Assembly (NCBI GenBank): GCA_050187175.1
Contig: JBFWXS010000013.1
Coordinates: forward strand, 1-64,000
Direction: 5' to 3'
DNA: 64,000 nt
From: Zeimonas sp050187175
Lineage (GTDB): Bacteria; Pseudomonadota; Gammaproteobacteria; Burkholderiales; Burkholderiaceae_E
The notes under the pieces are model-generated. The model made no database searches. It had not been told where the DNA came from and saw only the letters and a list, made by a program, of their open reading frames with translations. Positions 7,803 to 18,821 of the stretch are shown here, one piece after another; within the stretch, counting starts at the first letter, position 1, and every line of letters begins with the position of its first letter. The position numbers were made by a program, and so were the translations under genes.

Positions 7803-10800
7803 GGTCCGGCGTCCGCGGTCCGCCGGTCAGGCGCGCCACGTGGCCCAGCAGCTCGTCGTCGCGATACGGCTTGCCCAGATAGACGTCGACGCCCAGCGAC
7901 ATGGCGTAGTTGCGGTGCTTGTCGGCGGTGCGCGACGTGATCATGACGATGGGAATGCCGCGCAGCTTCGCGTCGGCACGCACATTGCGCGTCAGGTCGA
8001 AGCCGTCCATGCGCGGCATCTCGATGTCGACCAGCATCACGTCGGGCAGCCGGTCCTGCAGCTGGCGCATCGCATCGACGCCGTCCTTGGCCAGGATCAC
8101 GTCATAGCCTTCGCGCACCAGCAGGCGCTGCGTCGCCTTGCGCACCGTCAGCGAATCGTCGACCACCATCACCGCGCGCGGCACCTCGGCCAGGCGGGTC
8201 TGGCGCGTCGCCGACGCCGGCCGGTCCAGCCACAGGTCGCCGAGCACCGCCTGCGCGAGCCGCGCCGCGTTCAGGATCAGCACGATGTCGCCGTTGCCCA
8301 GCACGGTCGCGCCGCCGATACCGGGCACTCGCGCCACTTGCGGCCCGACGTTCTTGACCACCACTTCCTGGTTGCGCGTCACGCTGTCGACGTGCAGCGC
8401 CAGCCGCAGGTTGCCGGAGCGGATGATCACGATAGGCGACAGGTGCTGCGCCACCGGCTGGTCGTCGATGCCGACCAGCGCGCCCAGGTAGTGCGCCGGC
8501 ACGCGGCCGCCCTGCCACTCGATCGAGCCCTCGTCATAGGCTGCCGCCAGCGCCTGCGGCTTGAACTGCAGGATCTGCTCGACGCTCGATGACGGAATCG
8601 CATAGCGCAGCGGCCCTACCGACACCAGCACCACCTGAGCAATCGCCAGCGTCAGCGGCAGATGCACGACGAAGCGCGTGCCGGCCCCGGGAATCGAATC
8701 GACGTCGACGCGTCCGCCCAGCGCCGACACCTCCGCGCGCACCACGTCCATGCCGACGCCGCGGCCGCTCAACTCGGTGACCTCGCCGGCAGTCGAGAAG
8801 CCCGGCGCGAAGATCATCTGCGCCAGCGCGCGCTCGTCGGGCTGCGCCTGCTCGTCGATCAGGCCGCTGTCGCGCGCGCGCTGCAGGATCTTGCCGTAGT
8901 TCAGGCCGCCGCCATCGTCGGAGAAGATCAGCACGACGTCGTTGCCTTCCTGGCGCACCTCGACGCGGATCTCGCCGGTTTCGATCTTGCCCGCGGCCGC
9001 GCGCGTCTGCGGCGACTCGATGCCGTGCGCGCAGGCGTTGCGCAGCAGATGTTCGATCGGCGCGGCCATGCGTTCGAGCACACCGCGGTCGATCTCGACG
9101 GCGGCACCGCGGATGTCCAGGCTCACACGCTTGCTCAGTTCCTTGGCGGCCTGGCGCACCACGCGGTAGAGCCGATCGCTAATCGAGCCGAACTGCACCA
9201 TGCGCATGCGCATCAGGTTCTGCTGCAGATCACGCAGCACCTGCGACTGGCGGCCCATGTCCTGCGAGGCGGCGTCGAGGCTGCGCATCGAGTTCTGCTG
9301 GACGGTGGCGACGTCGTTCACCGACTCCGCCAGCATCCGCGTCAGCTCCTGGAAGCGCGTATAGCGGTCGAACTCGAGCGGATCGAAATCGACGCGCGTC
9401 TCGCGCTGATGCGCGATGCGGGCCTGGATCTGCGACTCGGCCTGGATCTCGATCTCGCGCAGCTGCGAACGCAGCCGCGTCACGTTCTCGGTCAGATCCT
9501 GCAGCGACTGGCGGAGCTGGCCCAGCTCGTTGTCGAGCCGCGAGCGGCTGATCGCCACCTCGCCGGACTCGTTCACGACACGCTCCAGCAGATCGGCGCG
9601 CACGCGAACCAGCGCCTGCGTCGGGGCCTGCGGCGCCGATGCGGAGGCTGCCGCGGTGGACGGAGCAGGCGCCGTGGGAGCCGGGGTCGTGGGCGCGGCA
9701 GACGTGGCCACGGCGGACGTGGACGCGATGGACGGGAACGCGGCGGACGTGGCGGGGCTGGACGCCGCGGATACGGTGGCAGGCGCGGAAGATGACGGGG
9801 ACCCGGTCCGTGCGTCATCGGGCATCGCCTCGTGGTCGAGCGCGTCCGAGTCGTCGCCGCTCACCGCTGCGGCCGTCGCCGTCGTCGCTGCAGGCGCATT
9901 CGCGGACGCAGCCGCGCCTGCAGCGCCGGCGGCGATCGGCTGCGTCGCATCGGCCGGCATCTGACCGCTGGCGACCAGCTGGATCGACTCGAACATGTCG
10001 ACGACATCGTCGTGATCGGCGATCAGCTCCTCGATCAGAGGCACCGGCACGACCGACAGCACGCTGGCTGCCTCGATGCGCGTCTCCATGTCATGGACGC
10101 GCTGGCCGAGGTCCATGGCCCCGGCCATCCGCGCGCTGCCCTTGACCGTATGCAGCTGGCGCATCAGCATCTGCTGCACCGAGCGATCGTCCGGCGTCTG
10201 CAGCCAGCGGCGCAGGTTCTCGCCGATCTGCGGCAGGTAGTCGCAGGCCTCCTCGACGAAAACCGGCAGCAGATCGGCGTCGAGGTCGCCGGTTTCCACC
10301 GCGGCCTGGCGCGACGTGGTCAGCCGCGGATCCCAGCGCGTCGCCAACGCATGCGCGATCGCCAGTGCATCATGCTCCGGCCGCGGCTCGGCGCCGGCGG
10401 CGAACTGATGCAGCATCGCGCGCATGCGCTCGATGACGGTGGCGTAGTCCGACAAATCCTCGAGACTCATCGGACGGCCGACCACACGCTGCCGCAGCAG
10501 GAAGCTCTCCAGCTGCTCGGCCAGCGCGCGTACGCCGTCCAGCGCGACCAGCGCGGCACTGCCCTTGAGCGAATGCATCGCGCGCTGCGCCGCTTCGCTG
10601 GCGGCGCGCGTCGGCATACCGCGCCAATCGGCGCTGTCGTCGCTGAGCAGTCCGATCAGATCATCGGCCTCGGACAGGAATATCTCGTACAGCGCACGGC
10701 TTACGGTGCGCTCGCCGATCTGGACCTCATCGGCCGATTCGTCGGCCGCCTCGGCATGGGCTGCTTCGACAGCCGCGGGCGGCGCGATCGGCGCCGACAG

Positions 10801-13800
10801 GTCGAACGGCTCGGGCCAGCGGTGCTCGGCCGCGGCGGATTCGTNNNNNNNNNNNNNNNNNNNNNNNNNNNNNNNNNNNNNNNNNNNNNNNNNNNNNNNN
10901 NNNNNNNNNNNNNNNNNNNNNNNNNNNNNNNNNNNNNNNNNNNNATCTGGACCTCATCGGCCGATTCGTCGGCCGCCTCGGCATGGGCTGCTTCGACAGC
11001 CGCGGGCGGCGCGATCGGCGCCGACAGGTCGAACGGCTCGGGCCAGCGGTGCTCGGCCGCGGCGGATTCGTCCAGCAAGGGCGCGCCTGCTTCGATCGGC
11101 GCGTTCGACGCCGAATCGCTGCCGACGGGCGCCGCTTCTACGGCTTCCGAGGCGACAAACTCGATGGCGCCGTCAGCTTCGATGACCTCTTCGGGCGCGG
11201 CGGCTGCATCGCCTGTCGCCGCGGCTTCGATGTCGGTGGCCTCGACTGCTTCAAGCACTTCGACTGCTTCGGCTAGCTCGACCGCTTCTACTGCTTCGAC
11301 CGCTTCGACTACCTCAACTGCCTCAACCGCTTCGACTGTTTCGATCGCGTCGACTACCTCAACCGCCTCGACCGCCTCAACCGCCTCGACCACCTCGATC
11401 GCGTCAATCTCGTCGATCGACGAGCCTTCGTCATCAGTCGCCCGCGCTTCGGAAATGAACGCTTCAAGCGCCGGCGGTTCGACTCCGGCGTCCGGCACAT
11501 CGGCGAGCTCGACGAGCTCGATGACCTCGACCGCCGGCTCCGCCGCATCGCCCGCATCGCCCGCATCGCCCGCATCGGCCGCATCCTCTGCAGCCTTCGC
11601 CTGCGCTGCAGCATCAGCCGCGTCGAGCGCATCACCCTCCGCAAGGGCCACGTCCGCGGCGGCATCATTCGCCGCTGCGGCAGCGGCAATCGTGCCGGCC
11701 GGCGACGACGCCATCTCGGCGCGCGCCAGCGCAGCAAACGCATTCTGGTGCGGCACGCCCTCGCGCAACGCCGTCGCGGCCGCGATCAGCGCCGCCGGAT
11801 CGACCGGCCGCATGTCGCCCGCCTGCAGCGCCGCGACCCATTCGGCAAAGCGCGCACCCGCCAGGTCTATCAGTTCATAGAGCGCCGACGTTCCCGGACG
11901 CTCCTCGGACAGCCACAGGTTCAGCACCTGTTCCATGGCCCAGCCGGCCTCGCCGAACTCGGCCAGTCCGACCATGCGGCTGGAACCCTTCAGCGTATGG
12001 AAGCCGCGGCGGATAGTGGTCAGGAAGGCTTGTTCCGACGGCGCGTCGCGCGATGCGCCGGCTGCTTCGTCGATCGCGGCCAGCACTTCCTCGGCCTCGC
12101 CGAGGAAGATCTCCAGCAGCTCGCTATCGATCGCCGCTTCATCGCGCGGCAGCTCTTCCGGCACCGCCTGCGTCACCGCCGAGCGGATACCGGGCAGGTC
12201 CGCCAGCGGATTGCGCAGCGCCGCCACATCCGCGGCATCCGCTTGCTGCGACAGCGACTGCTCGTGCGCATCCAGCAGCGCGAGCCCATCGACGGCCCGA
12301 CCCTTCATCAGACCGTCGTCGGCCAGGATCGCATCGTCGCGCATCTGCGCCAGCGCCTGCCGCAGTTGCGCACGCAGCTCGTCATCGGCCGGCGCGGCGG
12401 CAAGAGCATCGAACAGATCGCTCGCGCGCTGCGCATGCTCGGCCAGCAGTCCCTCGGCAGTGACGGCAGATTCCTGGCCAGCTCCTTGCCCGATGCCGGC
12501 CGCGACATCCCGCACCGGATCCCCGACGGCGCTCGTTTCGAGCGCGGCGCCTCGCAGCGAGTTCGACAGCGAATTCGATAGCAAGCTTGGCGGCGAGCTC
12601 GACGAAGCGTCCGACTGCGAACCCGGCTGCAGATCCGCCGCAGACCCAGGCATCGAGGCAGCTGTACTCGAAACACCACCGGCCGAAACATCCGCGCTCG
12701 AACCGGTATCAGTCGAAGCCCCCGCCCCCTCCGCGGCCCCAGCCCCAGCCGACGCAGCGTCGCCCGCACGCCGGTTCAGCGCCACCACTACCGGCGTCTG
12801 CGCGGCGCGCACCGGCTCGGCCAGCGTGGCCGTGAAGCGGCCGCTGTCGGCGTCGAACGCGAAGCGCGTGCCGGCGCGGCCGGGTTGCTGCTGCAGTCCT
12901 TCGACGAAGAAGCCGATCGCACCGAGGCTGCCCGCGACGGCTTCGCACTCTTCGGGCGACGGCGCGGCCTCGTCGGCGACGAAGCGCTGCACATGTTCGG
13001 CCACCACGCTGGCGGCGGCCGCGGCGTCCTGGTGGCCAAGCAGCTGCAGCGCGCCGGCCACCTGATACAGCTGGCGGACAGTCTGCGGCAGATCGGCCCG
13101 CTGCGTCGCATCGCGGAAGAAGGCATCCAGCGCCTGCTCGGTGGCGCGCAGGTTGCCCTGCGCCTCGCCGATGAAGGTCGCCATGGTCAGCCGCTCCTGA
13201 GCGGCCGCCGCGAGCTCGCGCAGCCAATCGGGAACTTCCTGTTCGGGCGCCTTGCCGGCCAGCACCTCGCTCATGCGCTGGGCCATCTCGAAGCCGCGCG
13301 CGTCGTGCGTGTCTGCGTCCTTCAGCGCGCGGTCGAACAACTGCTCGACGAACAGCAGGGCAGAAGCCGCCTCCAGCGCCAAGGTCTCGTTCGGCACCGG
13401 CTGGCTGAGCGCCAGCGTGCGCGCGGCCTCACCCAGCGCGTCGACCAGCGCGCGCAGTCCGCCGAACGGCAGTCCCGCGGCAGCGGTGCGCAGCGCTGCA
13501 ATGGCCTGGGCATAGGTCGCCAGGTCGGCGCTGCTGCCGCGTGCCAGTTTTTCCCAGGCCAGCTTGGCGCGGCCGATCGCCTCCTTGCCGGCGGCCAGCG
13601 CACGCTTGTCGACGCGGCCGAAGCGCGGCTGCTCGAAGTCGCGCGGCACCGCGCCATGCAGCCGGAACGCCCGCCGCACCTGCGCGAACAGACCGCCTTC
13701 GGCCTGCGAGTCGTCATCGTCGTCGGCACGCGCCAGCGCGAACAGCGTGTCCTTCATCAAGCGCTCGGCCACCGGCGCGCCGTCGCTGATGGAGCGCCGC

Positions 13801-14549
13801 AGCTGCAGATTCAAGCGCGCCAGCAGCCGCTTGCCGTGCACATCGAGCTTGAGCCGGCCGTCGCGCAGCCCCTCGAAATAGGCCAGCGCGACCTGCCAGA
13901 ACGTCGGATGCGCGGCACCGATCTGCGACGCGCCGATCGCGTCGATCGATTGATGCAAGGCCAGCACGGCAGCGCCGTCGGCCGGGTCGCGCAGCAGCTT
14001 GAGCAGACCGCGCTCGAAGCCGGCACGCGCTGCCGCCAGTTCGGCGACGCTCAGCTCGCGGATCGGGCCGTCGGCCAGCACCAGCCGTGCCGACACCGGC
14101 GGCGAGAACAGATCGGCCGGATGAATGCGTTCGGCGGCGCGCAGCTGCAGCAGCGCCGCGTAGTACGGATACAGGAACAGCGGCTGCGGCACATCGCCGA
14201 GCAGCAGGCCGTCGAGATACTCGCCCAGCGCACCGTAGGCGGCGCCCACGGCGGCAATCAGCTCGTCGCTGAGCGCCAGCTGCTCGCGCTCGACCAGATC
14301 GAGCAGCGTCTCGGCCTCGCCGGTGATCTGCGCCACGCCGGCCAGGTCGACGATGGCCAGCGCGCCGTGTGCCTGATGCAGCGCGGCGCGCGCGCCGCGC
14401 AGTTCCGACAGATCGTCCATGCCCGCGGCCTGCTGTGCACGCAGCCGGGCTTCGCTGTCGCCGAGCGACTCGCGGATCTCGCCCAGGCACCAGGACAAGG
14501 TGGACAGATCGGGCTCGTCTATCGTTTCCAGCCGGTTCGGTTCGTTCAT
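7768..14549 (-). CDS. chpA: ChpA/PilL-type hybrid chemosensory histidine kinase (interrupted by a false gap)
   Basis: Removing the 100 N plus one of the two flanking 127-bp copies (227 bp) restores one open frame of 2184 codons. Order: an N-terminal Hpt-like region (His61 in LHQAHGAL); a second Hpt (GFHTLKGSS); a long acidic Val-Glu-Ala repeat linker; two more Hpt domains (MHSLKGSAA, LHTVKGSAR); CheA dimerisation and ATPase (LLRNACAHGIE, DDGGG, GRGVGMDVV); CheW; and a receiver ending the protein (VVDDS, VDIEMPRMDG). It receives signals from PilJ and phosphorylates PilG/PilH to control twitching and, in Pseudomonas, cAMP. It starts 60 nt after pilJ; no pilK-like methyltransferase gene lies between. 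Confidence 0.93.
10718..11071. other. Assembly artefact: 100-N gap between identical 127-bp copies
   Basis: The 127 bp at 10718-10844 are repeated exactly at 10945-11071, with 100 N between. A 127-bp exact overlap equals the largest common k-mer size of de Bruijn assemblers, and 100 N is a default unknown-gap length. Collapsing the copies keeps chpA in frame, which a real duplication would not. Confidence 0.95.
11233..11410. repeat. 9-bp-period repeat encoding Val-Glu-Ala runs in ChpA
   Basis: Imperfect copies of gcctcgacc (read on the + strand) encode VEAVEAVEAV-type runs on the chpA strand. A second short run of the same period (gcatcgccc, four copies) follows near 11543-11586 and encodes DAGDAG. 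Both lie in the acidic linker between Hpt domains. This stretch adjoins the assembly break and may vary between strains. Confidence 0.85.
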
Positions 14550-14609
14550 CGTCTGCCGGTCCTTTTCCGCGCCGCGCGCCGCGCGCTGTGAACGCCGCGG
14601 CGCGGATCG

Positions 14610-16928
14610 CTACGCCACCTTGAAGCGCGATACCGAGTTGCGCAGTTCCTGCGCCAGTTCCGCCACCTGCCGGATCGAGCCGGCGGTCTGCAACGTACCT
14701 TCGCTGGTCTGTTCGGTCACCAGCAGAATACGCTGGATCGACTGCGCGACCGTGCCGGCCGACATCGCCTGCCGCGACGTCGTGCTGGAGAAATCCTCGA
14801 TCAGCTCGGCGAGCACGCCCGACACGCGGCCGATCTCGCCCAGCGCGCGTCCGGCCTCGTCGGACAGCCGCGTGCCTTCGACCACGCCCTGCGTGCTGCG
14901 CTCCATGGCCGACACCGCGTCCTGCGTATCGGTCTGGATGGTCCTGATCAGCGCGGAGATCTGCTTGGTCGCCTCGGCCGAGCGTTCGGCCAGGCGCTGT
15001 ACCTCCTCGGCCACGATGGTGAAGCCGCGGCCGGCCTCGCCGGCCGATGCGGCCTGGATCGCCGCGTTCAGCGCCAGAACGTTCGTCTGTTCGGTAATGT
15101 CCGAGATCAGCTCGACGATCTCGCCGATCTCCTGCGACGACTCGCCGAGCCGCTTGATGCGCTTGGCCGTATCCTGGATCTGGTCGCGGATGCCGTTCAT
15201 GCCGGAGATCGCATTGTTCACCGCGCGCGAGCCCTCCTCCGAGGCGCCGAGCGACTGCCGCGCCACCTGCACCGACTCGGCGGCGCGCGCCGACACCTCG
15301 TGGATCTGCCGTGCCATGCGCAGCACCGCTTCGCCGGTGTCGCGAATCTCGCGCGACTGCTGCTCGCTGGCCGCCTGCAGGCTGGAGGCCGTCATCTGCG
15401 CCTTCGACGATGCGTCGTTGACCAGCTCGGCGGTGGTGTTGATCCGCGCGACCAGATTGCGCAGCTCCTCGACCGTATAGTTGACCGAGTCAGCGATCGC
15501 GCCGGTGATGTCTTCCGACACGGTCGCCTGCACGGTCAGGTCGCCGTCGGCGACCTCCTGCAGTTCGTTCATCAGGCGCAGGATGGCTGCCTGGTTCTGA
15601 TCATTGGTGCGCTTGGCTTCCTGCTCGAGCCGCTCGGCGATCTCGCGCTGGCGCTCGGCGCCTTCGGCGCGCTGCTCGCTGTCGGACAGGAAGGCGCGGA
15701 ACAGCCCGTACAGCGCGACCAGCGCGAGCACGCTGAACAGCGCCGCGCCCCACGTGTGCCAGCGGCTGCCCGACTCGTCGGCGCGCAGCACGGAGCGCAG
15801 GCCGTCGAGCTGCGAACGGATGGCCTCGCTGTCGCCGGAGATGCGCCGCTCGGCCTGCCGCGCCTGCGCGAGCTGCCCCAGCCCGGCCTGCGCGCCGGCA
15901 TACATCGGCTCGACCTCGCCCAGCGTCCGGCGCAGCTCGGCCAGCGCGCGGCGCGCCTCGCCGTCGGCCGCCGCCAGCCGCAGGCGTTCGCTGCCCGCGA
16001 ACATGGCGTCGGCCAGCTCGCGCAGATTGCCCATCGAACGCACCAGGTCGGCAGCACTGGCGGCCTCGCCGGTATCGGGCAGCGCCAGCGCATGCGCCTC
16101 CTTGGCCACGCGCTGCGTCAGCGCCAGCAGCTCGCCGGCCGCCGCCACGTCGCGCGCCGACGGGTTGCCGGTCTGCCGCGCGGCCAGCACCGTCTGCGCC
16201 GACTCGGTCAAGCGTGGACCGGCGCGCAGCAGCTCGCGCCGCAGCGTACCGAAAGCCTGCACCGCGCCGGCCTGATCGAGCAGCGACTGAGCAGCAGTGT
16301 TCGACGCGGCCCAGCTTTGCTGCAGCCGCTGCAGCGCCGGCTGCGACGCGGTCGGCACGCCCTGCCCGCCCTGGCCGCCGAGCTGGCCCAGCAGCGCGTT
16401 GAGATGGTCGCGGCTTTCACGCAGCTGGGTGAAAGCCGCAGGGTCGCCCAGCATGGCCTGCGGCGCCGCCTTGGCGATGCGCTGCGAATGGCCGAGCGCA
16501 TCGCCGGCCTGCTGGCTCCAGCGCGCCGCATCGGTCACCTGGCGCGCATCGTTCCACATGAAGACGAAGACCAGCAGCACCGACAGCAGCAGCGTCGGCA
16601 GCCAAACCTGCAACTGCTTCTGAAACGGCAGCTCGCCGACCAGCGGCAAGTGAAAGCGGCGCGCGCGGCGCGATGCATCCGCCTCCTGCACCGCCGAGGC
16701 GGCGATTCCCGCCCCCGCTCCCCCCGTAGCACCGGCAGCGGCCGCCCCGGCTCCGGCCATGGGCAGCGGACGCTGCGCCGACGCGGCCCGCGCGCCGACC
16801 GGCGCGATGCGGTCGAAATCGTCGTCGGGCAGCAGGTCCTCGAGGATCGCCGTATCGGGCGCCAAGTCCTCATGCCGGTTGGTGCGCGGTTGCAGAAAGG
16901 TCGGCAGCTTGATCGCCATCTTCATCAT
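14610..16928 (-). CDS. pilJ: PilJ-type methyl-accepting chemotaxis protein
   Basis: 772 residues. A cytoplasmic N-terminal tail of about 105 residues (Ala/Gly-rich) precedes TM1 (about 109-125). A periplasmic helical PilJ domain follows, with two related modules. TM2 (WGAALFSVLALVALYGLF) sits about halfway, then HAMP and the signalling coiled coil with the conserved hairpin EEVQRLAERSAEATKQI. In Pseudomonas PilJ senses pilus/surface contact and feeds ChpA through PilI. A GGAG ribosome site sits 5 nt before the first ATG. The N-terminal tail is long compared with Pseudomonas PilJ. Confidence 0.94.
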   Translation of the reverse strand: MMKMAIKLPTFLQPRTNRHEDLAPDTAILEDLLPDDDFDRIAPVGARAASAQRPLPMAGAGAAAAGATGGAGAGIAASAVQEADASRRARRFHLPLVGELPFQKQLQVWLPTLLLSVLLVFVFMWNDARQVTDAARWSQQAGDALGHSQRIAKAAPQAMLGDPAAFTQLRESRDHLNALLGQLGGQGGQGVPTASQPALQRLQQSWAASNTAAQSLLDQAGAVQAFGTLRRELLRAGPRLTESAQTVLAARQTGNPSARDVAAAGELLALTQRVAKEAHALALPDTGEAASAADLVRSMGNLRELADAMFAGSERLRLAAADGEARRALAELRRTLGEVEPMYAGAQAGLGQLAQARQAERRISGDSEAIRSQLDGLRSVLRADESGSRWHTWGAALFSVLALVALYGLFRAFLSDSEQRAEGAERQREIAERLEQEAKRTNDQNQAAILRLMNELQEVADGDLTVQATVSEDITGAIADSVNYTVEELRNLVARINTTAELVNDASSKAQMTASSLQAASEQQSREIRDTGEAVLRMARQIHEVSARAAESVQVARQSLGASEEGSRAVNNAISGMNGIRDQIQDTAKRIKRLGESSQEIGEIVELISDITEQTNVLALNAAIQAASAGEAGRGFTIVAEEVQRLAERSAEATKQISALIRTIQTDTQDAVSAMERSTQGVVEGTRLSDEAGRALGEIGRVSGVLAELIEDFSSTTSRQAMSAGTVAQSIQRILLVTEQTSEGTLQTAGSIRQVAELAQELRNSVSRFKVA

Positions 16929-16946
16929 CGGTTCTCCGTACCGTCG

Positions 16947-17579
16947 TCAGCGCGCCACGGCGAGGAATCGCTCGTCGCTCGCGAGCCGGGCCAGGCTCAG
17001 TTCAGTCCAGCGCTGGCCGTCGGCATCGCGCCACGCGCGGCCCAGCCACGGCGCGCGCGCCGGCGGCCGGGCGGCGGATGTATCGGTGGCGCCGCTGGTA
17101 CCAGCAGCGCCAGAAACGCGAGAAGCGTCAGCGGCACCCGCCGCGCCGGATGCCGCCAGCGCCTCGGGCGCGTCAGACTCCGCGTCATCCTCGGTCATCG
17201 CATCGGGGTTCTGCAGCCCGAGCATGCGATCGACCAGGATCGCGCTGTTCAGATTCAGCCGCGCCGCCAGCGCGACCAGCCGCGACTCCTTGGTGGTCGG
17301 CGTGGGCTCGCCGCCGCAGAAGCGCGCCAGATCGGCCACGCCGTACAGCGAGCCGCGCAGATTGACCAGGCCCTTGAACCAGTCGCGCGTCAGCGGCACC
17401 GGCGCGACGACCGCCGGCACGCCGACGATCTCACCGGCCTCGGACAGTTCGATCAGCAGCCGCTGGCCGCCGATCTGCACGCCGAGCCGCGCCGCCTGCA
17501 TGGAACCGCTGGCCGCCTGCTTCAGACGCTCCGACAAACGGGCCTGGAAATCGCGCAGATTCTGTCGTTCGGTAGTCAT
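16947..17579 (-). CDS. pilI: PilI-type CheW adaptor
   Basis: 210 residues; a CheW-like domain couples receptor PilJ to kinase ChpA. Recognisable elements are the N-terminal amphipathic segment (LRDFQARLSERLKQAA), LIELSEAGEIVGVP, WFKGLVNLRGSLYGVADL and GLQNPDAM. An Ala/Ser/Thr-rich stretch of roughly 35 residues (about 145-180) before the C-terminal WRDADGQRW is low complexity. It lies between pilH and pilJ in the order expected for the Pil-Chp operon. Confidence 0.92.
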   Translation of the reverse strand: MTTERQNLRDFQARLSERLKQAASGSMQAARLGVQIGGQRLLIELSEAGEIVGVPAVVAPVPLTRDWFKGLVNLRGSLYGVADLARFCGGEPTPTTKESRLVALAARLNLNSAILVDRMLGLQNPDAMTEDDAESDAPEALAASGAAGAADASRVSGAAGTSGATDTSAARPPARAPWLGRAWRDADGQRWTELSLARLASDERFLAVAR

Positions 17580-17589
17580 GTCGGTGCCG

Positions 17590-17958
17590 TCAATGCGCCA
17601 GGTCGGCGACGCGCGCCAGCAGCTCGTCGGGCTTGACCGGCTTGATCAGGTACTCGCGGGCCCCTTGCCGGAGCCCCCAGATGCGGTCGGTCTCGTTCGA
17701 CTTGCTGGTGCACAGGATGATCGGAATCCCCTGCGTCTCGGGGTCGCGCGACAGCGCGCGCGTCACCTGGAAACCGTTCTGGCCCGGCATGACGACGTCG
17801 AGCACGACCAGGCTCGGCCGCTCGGCCTTGACGATGCGCAGGGCTTCCTGGCCGTCTTCGGCCGTAATGACCTGATAGCCCTTTTTCTTGAGCAGATCGG
17901 CGATGAAGAATCGTTCGGTCGGGGAATCGTCGACCACCAGGATCTTCTGCGCGGGCAT
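17590..17958 (-). CDS. pilH: PilH-type response regulator
   Basis: 122-residue single-domain receiver. KILVVDDSPTERFF carries the acidic pocket, VVLDVVMPGQNG the phospho-acceptor Asp, and LIKPVKPDEL the conserved Lys. The ATG at 17958 is chosen because it begins the receiver directly (MPAQKIL) and has AAGGA 11 nt upstream; a longer N-terminal reading has no homology. PilH opposes or buffers PilG signalling, affecting pilus retraction in Pseudomonas. Confidence 0.92.
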   Translation of the reverse strand: MPAQKILVVDDSPTERFFIADLLKKKGYQVITAEDGQEALRIVKAERPSLVVLDVVMPGQNGFQVTRALSRDPETQGIPIILCTSKSNETDRIWGLRQGAREYLIKPVKPDELLARVADLAH

Positions 17959-18025
17959 GGTGGCAATCCTTGGCAGGGAATCGGTGAACGTCAGGCGACG
18001 GTCGCTCGGCGGCGCGCCGCGGCGT

Positions 18026-18448
18026 TCAGGCGCTGGCCTGCTCCGGCCACGTTCCTTCGCGGCGGCGCGCATAGTCGCCGACGGTGCGCACCAGACTGTC
18101 TTTGGTGAAAGGTTTGGTCAGGTACTGGTCCGAGCCGACCATGCGCCCGCGCGCGCGGTCGAACAGGCCGTCCTTGCTCGATAGCATCACCACCGGGATG
18201 TCGCGGAATTTCGGGCTCTTCTTGATCAGCGCGCAGGTCTGATAACCGTCGAGCCGGGGCATGAGGATGTCGCAGAACACCAGGTCGGGGTCGTGGTCGG
18301 CGATCTTGGCCAGCGCGTCGAACCCGTCCTCGGCGAGGATGACCTGGCAGCCGGACTGCTTCAGAAAGATCTCGGCGCTGCGACGGATCGTGTTGCTGTC
18401 GTCTATCACCATCACTTTCAGTCCAGACAATCCGGCTGCGGCAGTCAT
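18026..18448 (-). CDS. pilG: PilG-type response regulator
   Basis: 140-residue stand-alone receiver with VMVIDDSNTIRRSAE, phospho-acceptor FCDILMPRLDGY, switch MLSSKD and LTKPF. In Pseudomonas PilG promotes pilus extension and activates adenylate cyclase CyaB. It is the first Chp gene, starting 1 nt after the rubredoxin stop, so the rubredoxin gene appears to head the operon. Confidence 0.94.
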   Translation of the reverse strand: MTAAAGLSGLKVMVIDDSNTIRRSAEIFLKQSGCQVILAEDGFDALAKIADHDPDLVFCDILMPRLDGYQTCALIKKSPKFRDIPVVMLSSKDGLFDRARGRMVGSDQYLTKPFTKDSLVRTVGDYARRREGTWPEQASA

Positions 18449-18449
18449 T

Positions 18450-18635
18450 TCATATCTCCACCATCTCGAAATCTTCCTTGCGCGCGCCGCACTCGGGACA
18501 CGTCCAGTTCATCGGCACGTCCTCCCAGCGGGTACCCGGGGCAATGCCCTCGTCCGGCAATCCACTGGCCTCGTCGTAGATCCATCCGCATATCAGACAC
18601 ATCCACGTGCGGAACTCCGCGCTTGGCGCACTCAT
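18450..18635 (-). CDS. rubA: Rubredoxin
   Basis: 61 residues with the two iron-ligand knuckles C-L-I-C-G (residues 13-17) and C-P-E-C-G (about 46-50) and the WIYDEASGLPDEGI loop. A one-iron electron carrier. It sits immediately upstream of pilG, a neighbourhood I recall from other betaproteobacteria. It diverges from thiE across about 145-190 bp that must hold both promoters. Confidence 0.96.
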   Translation of the reverse strand: MSAPSAEFRTWMCLICGWIYDEASGLPDEGIAPGTRWEDVPMNWTCPECGARKEDFEMVEI

Positions 18636-18821
18636 CGAAAATCCTCTCAGGCTGGGTGACGGCGCATCGCCGACAGGGGTCGCGCGCCATCATTTTGTAG
18701 GAACGCGGCATCCCCTACGGAGCTGCCGTGCGGGCGATGGTAACCTCGCAGGCCATCTGGCATCCTTGACCGCCGACTAATGGCCCCAAAGTTGCGACGA
18801 ACGCATCCAGGCCCGACCGCC

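Noticed and set aside
10565..11880. Ser/Thr-rich + strand frames around the first gap
   Set aside because: They are the complement of the chpA VEA repeat and run through artificial N sequence.
15300..17636. 778-codon + strand frame opposite pilJ
   Set aside because: Antisense shadow typical of high-GC codon bias; pilJ and pilI are clearly on the minus strand.
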